Shown piece after piece: positions 11,550-23,274 of a DNA stretch of 64,000 nucleotides. This DNA is from Paramacrobiotus metropolitanus (lineage: Eukaryota > Tardigrada > Eutardigrada > Parachela > Macrobiotidae), in contig NW_026570267.1 of the NCBI RefSeq assembly GCF_019649055.1, positions 124,001 to 188,000 of the forward strand, given 5' to 3'. Below the pieces are notes generated by a model. It did no database searches. It had not been told where the DNA came from and saw nothing but the letters and a program-made list of their open reading frames with translations. How positions within the stretch are numbered: the first letter of the stretch is position 1; each line of letters opens with the position of its first letter. Both the position numbers and the translations under genes were made by a program.

Positions 11550-14500
11550 ATGATGCATATAACACATTTTGTGGTTATCCTACACTTAATCGTTAGTAAT
11601 TTCTCTTCCTGCTCTATTATAAAATTTATAAAATTAACCAGAGAGGACGCTCCGCATGGCGATAACCAGCCCCATCTGCCAACCGATGTCACCACGCCAC
11701 CACTGGAACCAGTGCTCCTTCCGCCAGGTACTTTTATCGCTCAGTCCTTTCTGGACCCGAACGCCACGGAAGCCGATCAAACCAACGACATTGCAGCATT
11801 ATTAGCGGAAGCGCTGGGTCAGGCGCTGCACGATGGGCATGAAATGCGCAGAAAAAGGCAAGCCACGGAACCAAGCACCACCAGTACAGCGACTACACCG
11901 CCACCGCCACCACCCGTGGATGCTGGTAACGTGCTAGCGCTGTACGGTATTAAGCCGCTGACCGCCGTCACCACGCCCATGGGGATATTTATCGCTGACG
12001 CCCAGCCCACCTCCCCAACCCGACAGAGAACGGATCTCCGGCGAAGGATGTTTGCGAAATTCCAGAAAATCTTCTCGTCTTTGAAAGTCTACCGAAAAGC
12101 GGATGGCCATAAGCTGTTTCGATTCGGTGAAGTGTTCGAGACCCTGACGCCGTTGAAAGCGGTTTATATCCCCAAAGGGCATCTCATCCCGCTGTCGAAG
12201 ATCCCCGGGACTACCGGGTCGACGGTGTTACCACCGAGTCTGCATCCTTTTGCTGGGATTACACCGTTGACTATCCTCAGGATACCAGCGGGAGTATTCA
12301 TACCGCATCCGGTCAGCAGCCTACCCGATATACCGCCTAATGTGTTACCGCCATTAGCCACAACGGTCGCATCAACTGCCGGTACAATTAGATTAACATT
12401 TCTAGAATCATACTGTATAAGATCGTTACATAATTTCAAAATAAATTTGTGCACCGAATTTTTGGATACAAAGGTCCAGAGGCCAGACTGTGAGATTTTC
12501 GTACTTAAAAGTTATTTAAATTTATTATATCTGCGTTCAGTAATTACCGACTTTCCATGGCAGCATCGCAAACAACTCCTACTTCTGCAACCATTGTCAC
12601 AAGTGCCACCGTCAACGATGGACCAACCGTACCGCCACCGGCACCCACTACACCGATGTAATGTTTAACGATGCACACATGCATTAGCAGCTCAAGTTTC
12701 TGTTCTAGAGAAACTCGGAAAACAACTTGCAGCTACAGTACAATTATGGAAGTATGCTTTCTAGTACAAAGTTAATTATATACTTGTATGTTGCTTTCTC
12801 GTAGGCCAAGAGAGGAACCGACAGCATCGACGTCCCCCGTAACGACTTTGTTACCGCTACCGCCCGAGTAAACAATTATAACCATTACCGAAAATTTAGT
12901 CAGTGCTATGTTTTCAGCTTTCTATCAATTCAATTTAATACTTCAACTGCATTAGAGAGGTGGAAAAAGCATTCAAACAGTGGGTGGACACTGAGTACAC
13001 TCCGTCAGCAGAAGCCGCATTATCGCAGTACCATCAAGCAAAATGGAATTTCGAAACCAACTTATCGGATCAGACAAAAGCAGCACTGGTAGGCTAAAAA
13101 AATCATGTACGACCATAATACCAAATCGAAATTTTCTATACACATTTTCTGTATTGAATATTATTTTGTGCCTTAATGCAACTGATTGCAAAATGTGTGT
13201 AATTAAAACTGGAAACTTTAAAAAATGTGTATTTGTACAATAATGCCCTAAACTTACTGATGTTATTGTTCACGTTTTCTAAAGGTCAACTCCACAATGT
13301 CTGTGGCAAAATTCCAAAAGACGGTCACCGGTGCCCTTTTACGATTCCCCGTAGATTCAGTCAAGGATCCGATGTTAAATCGTCTACATCGAAAACTGAG
13401 CAAAAGTGGGGACTCTCTCTTGGATAGTGTGAAATATCGTCAACTACAAATTTTTAAAGCGGATATGACTAAAACGTATGCAACAGCCAAAGTGTGTGCC
13501 GACACGTGCGTGGCGGCGGATAATCTTGATGGATGTCCCAAAGAAAATCAGTTGTCGTTGCATTTGGATCTGTCTAACACAATGGCGGCATCGCGAAATT
13601 CCACCGTGTTATCCCATTTATGGAAATCCTGGAGAGACGCTACCGGGAAAACTAACAGAAATTCGTTTATACGATATGTCCAACTAAAAAAGCGAAGCGG
13701 CGAAACTTGACGGTAACTCGAGAAGGCTCAAAACGACAGAAACACACAGTACCGGTTTAACCTTTACGTTTCGAGGTATAAACTGCATAACTGCTATCTC
13801 TGTCTGTATCGCAGTATTACAAAACTAGCTAAAATTAGCATCTGTCTCTTTAGCGATGCGCATAATTTTTTACCATTTATTTACAAAAAAGTCGTGCAGC
13901 CTGCAATCTTGTGTATGCTGCTTCTAGGTTACAAATCAGTGGGAGCATCATGGCGTGAAACATTTGCGGACGTCGAAAATAATTATACGGATAAAAATTT
14001 TCTGGAAGACATCCGTGATCTTCTTAAAGAAGTATTCCCACTGTACCAGCAATTGCATGCGTATGTTCGCCGAAAACTTATTAACAAATATCCAGAAAGC
14101 GGAATCGAAAGCAAACGGTCCAATTCCTGCACACTTACTCGGTAATTTAATTCATTGTGTATGCAGCAAGGTGCTACTTGCTACTTGGTGGTTATGTGTT
14201 TTGACTGCTTACTATAATTTGAGCGGCAGAGCGTACAGTATATATGCCGTAATATACCGGTGACTTTTAGGACACATCCATGGATTCGATTGGTCTGCAC
14301 TGAATGACTTCGCTAAACCGTATCCCCAAAAGCTTCCGACTGACGAACTGAACATTGATGCGCAGTTTACAGGAAAACAATGGTCCACGGAGAAGATGTA
14401 CAAAACCGCTGAGAAATTTTACACCGATCTGGGTTTGGAACCGCTACCCGAGTCGTTATGGAAAGATTCCGTGTTTGTTAAATCAACCGATAAGGAAATG

Positions 14501-16607
14501 GTCTGTGATTATTCTTCGTTTGATTTCCACGACAAATCTACGTTTCGGTAAAACCTTTGCAAAAATATTCGTATACAGTGAATGAATGGGATCAACTGAA
14601 TTATTATTTTTCCGCTCATTTATCGTAGTGTCAAAGCGTGCGCCAACACAACGCTGAAAGACCTGGTGGCTATTCATCGGTGAGTTTCAATCCCCGTGTG
14701 TTATTAATAAAATGTTTTCAGTAAAATTTGCACAGAATTTACTGCATGTTTCCTGTTTCAGTGAAATGGGACGCCTTCAGTAAGAGATTGCGAATATCCA
14801 AATATACAAGTTTTTAATTTCAAAGTAGGTATTCTAATTCGACGAAGTTTATCCGATATTCCACGGGAATTCTTCAGTTTTGCTCTTGTTTTTTACTGGT
14901 CATTTACGAAAGCCAGTATAAAATTAGTTCAAGTCACAATTTTTAAGAATGCATACCTAACCGTAAGCATTAAAAAATCATGCTTGCCTTATACGCGTAT
15001 AGTAAGTGCATTACTCCTGAGCACGTTAATTGCTAACTGATGTCATTAATATTAGTTCACCCCCACAGAGCTAGCCGCTTTAACAATTTGCGGCATTAAT
15101 ATTAATGTGGCATGCATGAATTTTATAACTTAAAACATTTTAACGACAGTTACGCTTTGGCCTACCGAAACCAACACGTACCGTTCCGTAGCGGAGCACA
15201 TACAGGACTTTTCGAAGCCGGTAAAATATACTCTTTCACAGGCGTGTGTTGCATTTGAATTAAATTTGCAAATCTACAGTTGGCGCATCAATTTCGTTGA
15301 ATGCCAGGACGCCAAAACATTTAGTGAAAATCGGTCTGCTGAGCGAGGAACAAGCCGGCAGGCTTAGTGATCCGCGTGAGTGTATACGACTAATACGAGT
15401 AACGAAAATTTGTTAATTATAAAAAATGAAATAAACGAACTAGCTCGAATACGATAGAAAATTTACTAAAATGTGAGTTGTATTCGTATTTCATCCCGAA
15501 TATAAGTTAACCAAGAAGCTTATTTCAGTGGGACTTCTGAACTTTCTGTTTTCTACGGCACTGGACACCATTGCCTATTTGCCGTTCGCCTACGTAGTCG
15601 ACAAATACCGTTACGATGTTTTTGACGGAAGGATTACGATGAATGATTTAAATACCAAGTGGTGGAGCAATGTGTGAGTGCGACAATAAATAAGCAAAAT
15701 ATCTTCCCTATCGAATGTTACTTTTTTGTTAGAATAAAATTTCAAGGATTATGTTCGACCGAGCCCAGAACGGAAGACGATTTTGATCCCGGGGCGCTTT
15801 ATGAAATCAACTCCGATACTCCATACATTCGGTAAAACAACTCGGATGCTCCGATCCGCTTCTCTAGCTGACACTCCCGGTCTACGAAGACTTTCCAAAA
15901 TATCAATAAATTACTAAAATTATTTCGTTATGATGCTGTGCAAACTACAAACAGAGTGTTAACAGTTTTGCTTTTTATGTTAAAAATAAGACTAATGTAT
16001 ATTGTATGATGTATGAATGCTCATGACTGGGATTGTAGGCGCATAACACTTGCTGCATCAAGTACTGTTTCCTGCAGAAATTTCGTTAGCACTATCCTGC
16101 AATTCCAAATTCAAAAGCGTTGTGCGGAATTGCTGGTCAAACAAAAAATCCTTACGAGTGTGATATCGACGGATCAAAAGAAGCTGGAAAAATTCTGCAG
16201 TAAGTTTATGCATGTTTGTCTTACAGTCGAGTCTGTATCTATATATAATGCGTATGTGTTTATGTTTATCAGTATTGACAGCCTTAAAAATTTGGTTTAA
16301 TAAACAAGTGCATACCGAAAATAATAATTGAATACCGGAAATAGACCTACATATTATTATCACTATTACTTCTATTTAAAACCAATTTTTCAACAGAGAA
16401 ACGATGTCGCTCGGATCTTCAACGCCATGGCAGACGGTAATGCAAAAGTTAACCGGAACAGTAAAGCTGGACGCAGCACCGCTTCTTGATTATTTCCAAC
16501 GGTTACACGAATGGCTGGAAAGGGACAACACACAGCACAACGTTTTCGTGGGATGGGAAGAAAGTAATATTTCTCAAACAGACAACCACGGTCAACTTTC
16601 TCACTGA
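11550..16607 (+). CDS. GIxPLT-repeat secreted protein spliced to a catalytically dead ACE-like (peptidase M2) domain
   Basis: Proposed exons: 11550-12381, 12564-12657, 12805-12867, 12956-13088, 13285-13712, 13928-14141, 14271-14547, 14629-14679, 14762-14779, 15150-15220, 15280-15375, 15529-15673, 15733-15831, 16078-16199, 16399-16607. Exons 1-3 parallel paralogue A: a signal peptide, four GIxPLT-type repeats (residues about 50-64, 133-149, 199-215, 236-252) and an RRKR cleavage site (100-103). From exon 4 the product follows angiotensin-converting enzyme along its length (e.g. YATAKVC, NGPIPAHLLG, KIGLL, TPYIR, GSSTPWQ). The zinc motif HHEMGH reads HREMGR, FHEA reads LFEA, the KFHVP segment reads LYEIN and the YIRYF tyrosine is Asn. 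Zinc binding and catalysis should therefore be lost, as in nematode ACN-1. Frame breaks occur at the A6 run 13686-13691 and near 14099-14102. If intron 3 is not removed, the first protein stops at 12871 and the ACE part lacks a visible start. Confidence 0.7.
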
Positions 16608-17316
16608 TTTTTATTCTACTCGTAGACATCATATGTGGAAAGTAAAGCGCTCGGAACCACCTTTTCTCCTGTTTTATTACCACGGGTGAAGAATAATTAC
16701 GAAATCATGAATACTGTCACACCCGAAAATTACCGAAACAGTTGTTATGATTAATTAATTTATGAGGTGTCCATGTTCGTGTGTTGTGTAACTGAGCGGG
16801 GAAGTTCGGCAATCAAAATAAATAAGAGAAATACTCGCCACGTTTACGGTTGATGAAAACAAAACATGATAATTATCAAACACACAAAACTAAACTGAAT
16901 TTTACTAAACTTTCGTTTTGGCTTTCAACCCTATGAAACACATCGCTTTGATCTCGTTTATGGATGCGAATTGGGCACTAGATTTGACACAAGACGAAAC
17001 ATATGTCATAGTTATAACTAATGCATGCAGAATAAAAAAGCGACAATTTAAACCATAACTGAGAACTCAAACTTTTCGAAAGTGCATGAAAACAACAACA
17101 TGCACTTAACGATGGACGGTAGCCAATTAGCATTCACCCATTACTGCTGCAGAAGCCAAAAATCAAGGATCCAAATTTATCTATCCCAACAGCTAAAAAA
17201 ATTTCAAAATCGAAAATTATTCAGTACACCACACAAACTCTAAAAAACGACTTCCGCTGCACCGTTTCCCGTTGCTTGGACTTGCTTCCACAGTCGTGTT
17301 ACATAATTCTCAAGCA
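16608..17316. other. Convergent 3' flanks, no gene seen
   Basis: This separates the ACE-like gene (+) from Dr1 (-). A possible extra splice donor (GTAATA) lies in the last ACE-like exon and a weak exon-like stretch in 16630-16690, but neither adds a recognisable sequence. The rest is AT-rich without long frames. Confidence 0.45.
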
Positions 17317-17810
17317 CTAATAATCGCTATCACTATCTGCCTGCGCGGTAGAAAGACTCGGCCCGGACATGGACATTTGTTCCTGAATCTTCAGCCATTC
17401 CTGATGATCGGCCTCCTGCTGTTCCTGTCGTGCTTTGGCGAATAAGGCCTGCTGCATGCGCAGCAGTTCATCCTCCGGAATGCCCAGCTTCTCCAGTTTC
17501 GTACTGCATTTACGCCGTTTGGCCTGCACTTCTTGCAGTCCTGCATCACGGACTCGGCATCCTGACGGTACTCAGGGAAGCCCAGGGAATCCAGGGCTTC
17601 CATCACGTGCTCGGGGGTGATGGTCTTGCGCTGCTGTTTTTCGCAGATCTCGTTGGCCTCCGACGCCACCAGATGGATGAATTCCGTGCAGCATGCGGAG
17701 ATGAGCTCACGGGTTTCCGCGGATACGCGCAGATTAGGCAGCACCTCTTTGATCAGCTTATTCAAGGCAGCACGGGGAATCGCGGGCTGGTCATCTTCGC
17801 TGTCGGACAT
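17317..17810 (-). CDS. Dr1: Dr1 / NC2-beta, histone-fold transcription repressor
   Basis: The start MSDSEDDQPAIPRAALNKLI is at 17810. The histone fold (about residues 10-85) is clear: LPNLRVSAETRELI, CCTEFIHLVASEANEICEKQ, TITPEHVMEALDSLGF. The C-terminal half reads AKRRKCSTKLEKLGIPEDEL, then ...LFAKARQEQQEADHQEWLKIQEQ and an acidic end DSDSDY, all typical of Dr1. With its partner DRAP1/NC2-alpha it binds TBP on promoters and blocks TFIIA/TFIIB recruitment. The two halves lie in different frames. One base is missing near 17530-17535, within the region coding QDCKEVQ (AAGAA where AAGGAA is expected). Because Dr1 is normally an essential single-copy gene, I read this as an assembly error rather than a pseudogene. 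No intron is seen. A short intron that would rescue the frame would delete conserved residues. Confidence 0.85.
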
Positions 17811-18119
17811 ATTAGGGAATCGATGGTGGATAGTTAGAAAGGAAATCTGAGGTTGCTGGTCGTCAGTATTGGCATCCACTCCATGCAATTATGAATTTTA
17901 CAATCCCAAAACAGCGCAGGAAAACATTGCAGATGCGCCTTCACATATACATACTTTGGGCCAACAATAAAATTACAAATTTAATATGGATACCCAGAAA
18001 GTATTAATTTAAAATCTTCCAATTCTCCTTCGAAAATCAGTTAGAAGAGGAGCGAACGAGGAATGCAAGAATGAATGTTGTTATTCTTTGTGCTTTCTGC
18101 TTTCAGCTGATTTTGACAT
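17811..18119. other. Intergenic
   Basis: Upstream flank of Dr1 leading into the ISWI-derived fragment. No coding exon is seen. Confidence 0.45.
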
Positions 18120-18409
18120 AATCGACACTTAGTAATTGGATGAACGAATTCAAACGCTGGTGCCCGTATATCCGAGCACTGCAGCTCATCGGCACTCATG
18201 CTGAACGGGTACTGTACATTTCTTCGTTTTTAAGAAATTGTAAATTCTTATGCAGCTATCGTGGTTTTATGTGTACAGGAAGCCACCATCAAAGGACCCC
18301 TGCAGCCCGGTAAATCTGTGTTACGTCGTACGAAATGATTCTCCGAGAGAAAACCGCATTGAAAAAGATACACTTCCGCTATTTAATTATCGATGAAGCA
18401 CATCGCATC
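18120..18409 (+). pseudogene. ISWI (SNF2-family) ATPase fragment
   Basis: Bases 18120-18217 are almost the same as 63884-63972 of the ISWI gene at the window end (both code [13 protein letters not shown]), with the same splice donor after the exon. The next ISWI exon follows after a short intron (acceptor near 18280). It codes [20 protein letters not shown] and the DEAH-box segment [10 protein letters not shown], with a frame break near 18320. After DEAHRI the sequence no longer resembles ISWI. Introns are kept, so this is a piece of a genomic duplication, not a retrocopy. It lacks the Walker A exon and cannot be active. Confidence 0.8.
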
Positions 18410-19935
18410 GCATTTCTCAGCACAGTGGTAACGCAGATGCGGCAAAATCTCGAACTAAAAAAACGCAGCAATGCATCATCACCAGATGTGTACGCACAAC
18501 AAGCCTGCGGTTTTGTCAAAGCGCATATCAAGAAAAACTTGCATGACAAATGTAGTCTGGCGGATTTGGTGCGAAAACTGCGAGAGATCGTATAGAAGCA
18601 AGAAAAAGACTTTGGAGGCAGCGATTATTGGGAATTTCGAACTGAAACTGATTCCTCAGTATGGTTCACTGTTTTGCAATGAGAAGGATTTGTAATTTTG
18701 TACAGATCCGGAATGCCGGTATCGGAGAGGCGTGCGGTATTGAAGGGAATTCTCAATTCACACGCAAACTTTGTAGGATTGTTTTTTGTTGCAGTAGATT
18801 CGATTTTAATCGTTGTTGTTTTCTGAAACTCATGGTATTGTTTAAGGGTGGTTTCTACCAGAAACTGTAGCAAGCAAAGTTGAAAAGATTTTTGTACTAT
18901 ACTTCAGAACCGTTGGCAGTTTGTTCGATTTATTGATCAGAAGATTTCACACTGTTTTGATCAGTAAATGTTGTGTGAAAATTAAATGCTACAGGCTCAA
19001 CACGGCCTTAGCTGCATTCGTGCATATGTCGTGTATAAGCGTTCACGCTGGTTAGAGCTCCATGAACAATCTTTACTCTTCCACGCCTGTAATGCTCAAT
19101 CGGTAGGCAACTCTCATCTCAAACTGTAACAGATCCTTACGGTGGAAACAACGAGCGAGTCAGGAACACGAATCAGGAATCCCTAAGCAGGAACACTCCA
19201 ACTACAACTTCCGGTCGTAAGTCCTGTGAGGATCGGCAAGAGCTAGGACAATTGTGTCACGAGCAAACCTGTATTCTATGCAATAATCCGGGAGCGATTA
19301 CGTACATCAGAAGGAACAAGTATTGCTGCCTCTTTAATCCAATTCACACCACAGTTCACAACGCAAGGAAATCGTAATTAGAAAACAGTCTCAGAAGTCA
19401 AGTCAGCGACTACCTAGTGACTGCTGCTGATATTAGTGACAACCAAGACTTATATAGACTTCGCGTTATCACATCATATACACCGCTAGTAAAGAGAACA
19501 GCAAATCACAGCATAGATTGACTAGATTATCTGTTATGTTGCAGGTGGAAGGCGGACAGTCAGCATCCGTACGTACATTCCGGCGTGTGATCCTACTCCC
19601 ACACGTCACATAAGATAAATTAACTGCAATAGACTACTCCAAAAATCGCGGTAATATGAGTCGTGAGATATGTACCCATTTTTTTTCTGAAAACTAAAAT
19701 TAAACAAGCCGAAAATGGACCAGATAATCAGATGTAAATCTACCCGTACGATTGTTACCAAACACAGGTCAGTTAAGGTTCAATTCAATAAACAACTGCA
19801 AACAAAAAACTCAAAACTTCAAAGCCGTATTGTCACAACATAAGACGTTTATCAACGAAACGTGATCATGCGCTCATGTAAATCGCTCTCATCGTCAGTG
19901 GTGCCAATCGTTTATGATGGTGCGTTTTAGCTTTT
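18410..19935. other. Unassigned sequence between ISWI fragments
   Basis: An 86-residue open frame runs through the ISWI fragment to a stop at 18595; its part beyond DEAHRI is Lys/Arg-rich and not recognised. From 18600 to 19935 there is no credible coding exon and no repeat that I can delimit. Confidence 0.4.
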
Positions 19936-19939
19936 TCAC

Positions 19940-21500
19940 TATGCGATTTCCCCTCACTTCTGCTCTCGGCCACCTTCTTAACATCTTTCTTGGCATTTCC
20001 CTCATTTTAGATCTTCCTCTTCTTGCTTCCTTCGCTCCCGTTATGGACGGATTTCGGTGTGGCTGACTGCAGATTCGGCATTAATTTCCGTCCACGAGCC
20101 GCTGCGTCTCCTTCTCGCCCAGCATCTCTTTTTCAATCAGTCCCGTCAGCGTCTGACACCTACGCTGTAGTTCCGAACTTCCGCTGGCGTGCGGGACCGC
20201 AGCCACCAATCAAACCGAAACTACGGACTGCGGCATGCCAAATCCAACAACTCTTCGTACAAATTCTCCCGGTCAATGCCCAGTTGGTGTAACTGATCTT
20301 CGCTCCACTGACCACGTTTCCGTACACCGTAGTTGATCTTTAACTTTAACAAAGGAATCTTTTACGTAGCGATCTTTGCGTCAAGGGCGCTTTTTTATGT
20401 CCACTTTCCTCTGAATACGCTGCTCGCCCTTTTCAATTGCCGCAATGTATTTGTCGTAATCCGGTAGCTCTTTGCACCGCTCTCAAAAGATTTTGCGATA
20501 GGCTTTGACTTCTTCCGGTGATTTATCGGCAACCGAGCGACCGATTTTCTCAACGTCGTTCCCGCCGTATGTTTCATTAGCCAAAAAGGAAATTCTTAAA
20601 ATGCTTTTTGCTCCAGTCAAAACTCTTGTCCAGCAGCCGATCCTTCTCCTCCATTCCTTGCTCTGTCACGGCTTCGGCTGTGCCTATTTTGTCCTGTTGT
20701 TCCACTCGTTTGACTTCCGCCACATCTTCATCTGGATCTGGATCGAGAGGAGTACGGTAGTTTATAGCTCGTTGGTAGGCTAATCTTTCCCGTTCTAATA
20801 AATCCAACAAACGTTTTGGAGGGAGAAGGCGTGAATCTTGGGTTTTTAGGCTCTTCGCGGCGAAGGGCATCCTGCAATAAAAGTGTATACTAAAAAAAAC
20901 TACCTTAACACGAATTATGCAAAATGCAGGGTTAAATTAAGTAAACATGTATTGTACACAATCATACTATGTACTGACATACCCGTTAATACTGGTCAAC
21001 AGCATAATTAACTTTTGTTCTCGTTTTGGCGGTTCGATCCATGTGGCTGGTAAGATGAGATCCTGCCGTTTGCCACGGTAATTTTGTCCTTCAAACTGAT
21101 ACACAGACGGCCCGGCGTCATAGTCCAGAGGGAAAGTTTTCAAGGTGTCTTCTCCCACAGTCTCCAGCTTCTTATTTAACGCTTCCGTCTAGAATCACAC
21201 AGCTACTGGGTTAGACAATGCGTTGCGGTAAAACAAGGTGGCCGAGTTCCATTGCTCCTCATCATATTTTTAAATTGATCAATTGTGGGAACTCACCTTG
21301 GCTTCTCCTTTGGCCAACAATGCATCAATATCTTCGTCAGTAATATCACTATCCCGGCTGGAGAAAATGCACTGCGCGCCGTGGCGGATCATATCTGTAG
21401 ATAGCATATCGTTGTTAGCTAATCGGCATTTCCGCGGTCTGGCACAAGTACATCCGCCCAATCACATACGGATGCCGACCATCTTTTCCACGCACCAATA
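19940..21500 (-). pseudogene. ISWI C-terminal region (HAND-SANT-SLIDE), decayed copy
   Basis: Read on the minus strand from about 21460, the frames match ISWI in order: STDMIRHGAQCIFSSRDSD and ITDEDIDALLAKGEAK, then after an intron GEDTLKTFPLDYD, SVYQFEGQNYRGKR and WIEPPKREQK. The HAND-like stretch LLPPKRLLDLLERERLAYQR follows, then SANT (WSKKHFKNF...ANETYGG, SPEEVKAY) and SLIDE (INYGVRK, QLGIDRENLYEELLDLA, QRRC). Intron positions are kept. Lesions are many: a frameshift and a Tyr-to-stop change after PPKREQK near 21000, frameshifts near 20840 and 20590, and TGG-to-TGA in the ...FWERC motif near 20485. It lies on the opposite strand to the ATPase fragment at 18.1 kb, as if one duplicated gene was split by an inversion. 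Confidence 0.85.
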
Positions 21501-23274
21501 ACTGCTCATACAGGTTAAACAACTACGAAGGCCGGAATCACCAATACTTGGAATCACATTAGGCAACCCCACTCTGAGCGGGATTTGCAATGACGAAAGC
21601 GCTACCTTTCGAAGAGCAGCCAATAATATAGCCCATCCACTTCGAAGCCATGGTACTGGAAACGAGGAAAATGACGACGAAGTGCAAAATCGATTTATCG
21701 GCCTGCCGGGTGTCAGGCGGGCCGGCAGTCAGAAACCTGTCCTACCAAAAATTTTTTTGAGAAATGACTGAAAAATAAAAATTACGTATCCCAGTGCCAA
21801 ATTCGATCTATACAAATTCCCGAAGTAAAGAGGGGTCACTGTAGTCTGTAGATACGAGTACCTACATTTCGGTATGATGCCGAGACTGTATGTAAGCGCT
21901 TCCGCGCATCTAAGACCGGCATAACATACGGATACGATTATCGTATTTTATCAGCTAGACCCCCGAATGCAGTCCCCGCCTGCGTAAAAACGCATTTTCA
22001 CTGGCACCCCACCTTTTACAAAATAAAAATTATTTTCCAGAGGGCTTCAGAAAAATCGCCAAACGGTACCCCGGGACACTAAATGGTACTACATTACAGC
22101 TGGGTTTTTCATAAACGCCCGGCGATAGTCTTACTTAAATCAGAGCAGCAGACCGCCGGGACACATCCATAAACTAATTTAGACTATTTCCGAGGAAACA
22201 AACCATGAGGCAGTCACTAGTCATCTCATGATACAGCAACAATTCAAGTATGAAAGCAACCACACCCAAACAATTCGAACAAGATTCGCAGACTGCCCAG
22301 CTGCCGGTACAGGTCTTTAGTTGCTCTCATCGCGGCGGGTCGACAGCGGGCGGAGTTAGGGGCATTATCGGGCTTGGCAAGTCAGTGTATAGGAATCCCC
22401 AGCGTCCTGCTGGCGCAGCCGGTACCTACCGGGATCTGCTCGCCGAGCTGTTTGAGTAAGCAAGCATTTGCTTCTAACAGAGAAGCGTTCATTTTTAAGC
22501 AACACGCATAATCGAGCATCTGCTTTTTAAAGTGCGACCCTGCACTTTTGTGCACACACAGCCGGCAGAGGACAGCAGATGGTTTCGGAAGTCGTTGCGC
22601 AGCGACTCATGCGTCCGCATCCATGTACCACAATGACGAGAGAGTAACAAGGGTCAATGCGTTGAAGCCCAGAAGCGTCGTTGGTGTAAACGGTTCGACC
22701 GCCCACGGCGACGAGTCAGGATGGGAAGGATCCACAGGTTCCGTGCTGCAGTGCAAACAAAACTTGAAAACTACATAGTGTATACTTTACAGTCGTTCCT
22801 CATTTACGACGTATAGCCAGCCCCTAACAGGGCCGATAAAAAGGGGGGGGGGGCGGCGGTTCGTTCCGACCCCCTGGTTTTGGAATTTTGACTGCCTGCG
22901 GGGAGTGAGCAAGAAGGCGACGGCGGCTGACTGAAGGTGAGCCGCCAGAGGGGCGGAATAAATTCTGATTTTTTTCGGATTTCTTAAATTTTTTAGAAAA
23001 TTCTTTCCTAAATTTTCTGCATTTTTCACTCTTTTGAGGTTGTTTAAAGTTTTCATTTGAATTTTTAAAAATTATACTTAATTCCGTACGCCGGCGGACG
23101 GTCCAAAATCAGTCCGCCGCCCGGTGAATCTGACACGCTCGACAGCCCCCGGGCGGCCACTAAATTGATTTGTGACGGTATTAGATTCATACGTACAAGG
23201 CATCGGTTGCGCTAGGGGCCTAGGGCGCGACCAGTTGTGTTTAAGGTAACGGGGGGTGCTGAATAATATTAAGT

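Noticed and set aside
13640-13690. Alternative frame in the ACE-like exon reading KLTEIRLYDMSN with a stop
   Set aside because: Keeping the original frame and removing one A from the A6 run gives the exact family length up to SEAAKLDG with no stop, so only one lesion is needed.
17500-17560. A 26-base GT-AG stretch that would restore the Dr1 frame
   Set aside because: It would remove conserved Dr1 residues (VMQDCKEVQ), so a single-base indel is the better reading.
18335-18595. An 86-residue frame as an independent gene
   Set aside because: Its first half is the DEAH-box exon of ISWI and its start Met is internal to that exon. The tail has no recognisable identity.
22250-22778. Two short plus-strand frames (69 and 76 residues) in GC-rich sequence
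   Set aside because: They have no recognisable motif and lie in a repeat-rich region; the frames are expected by chance in GC-rich DNA.
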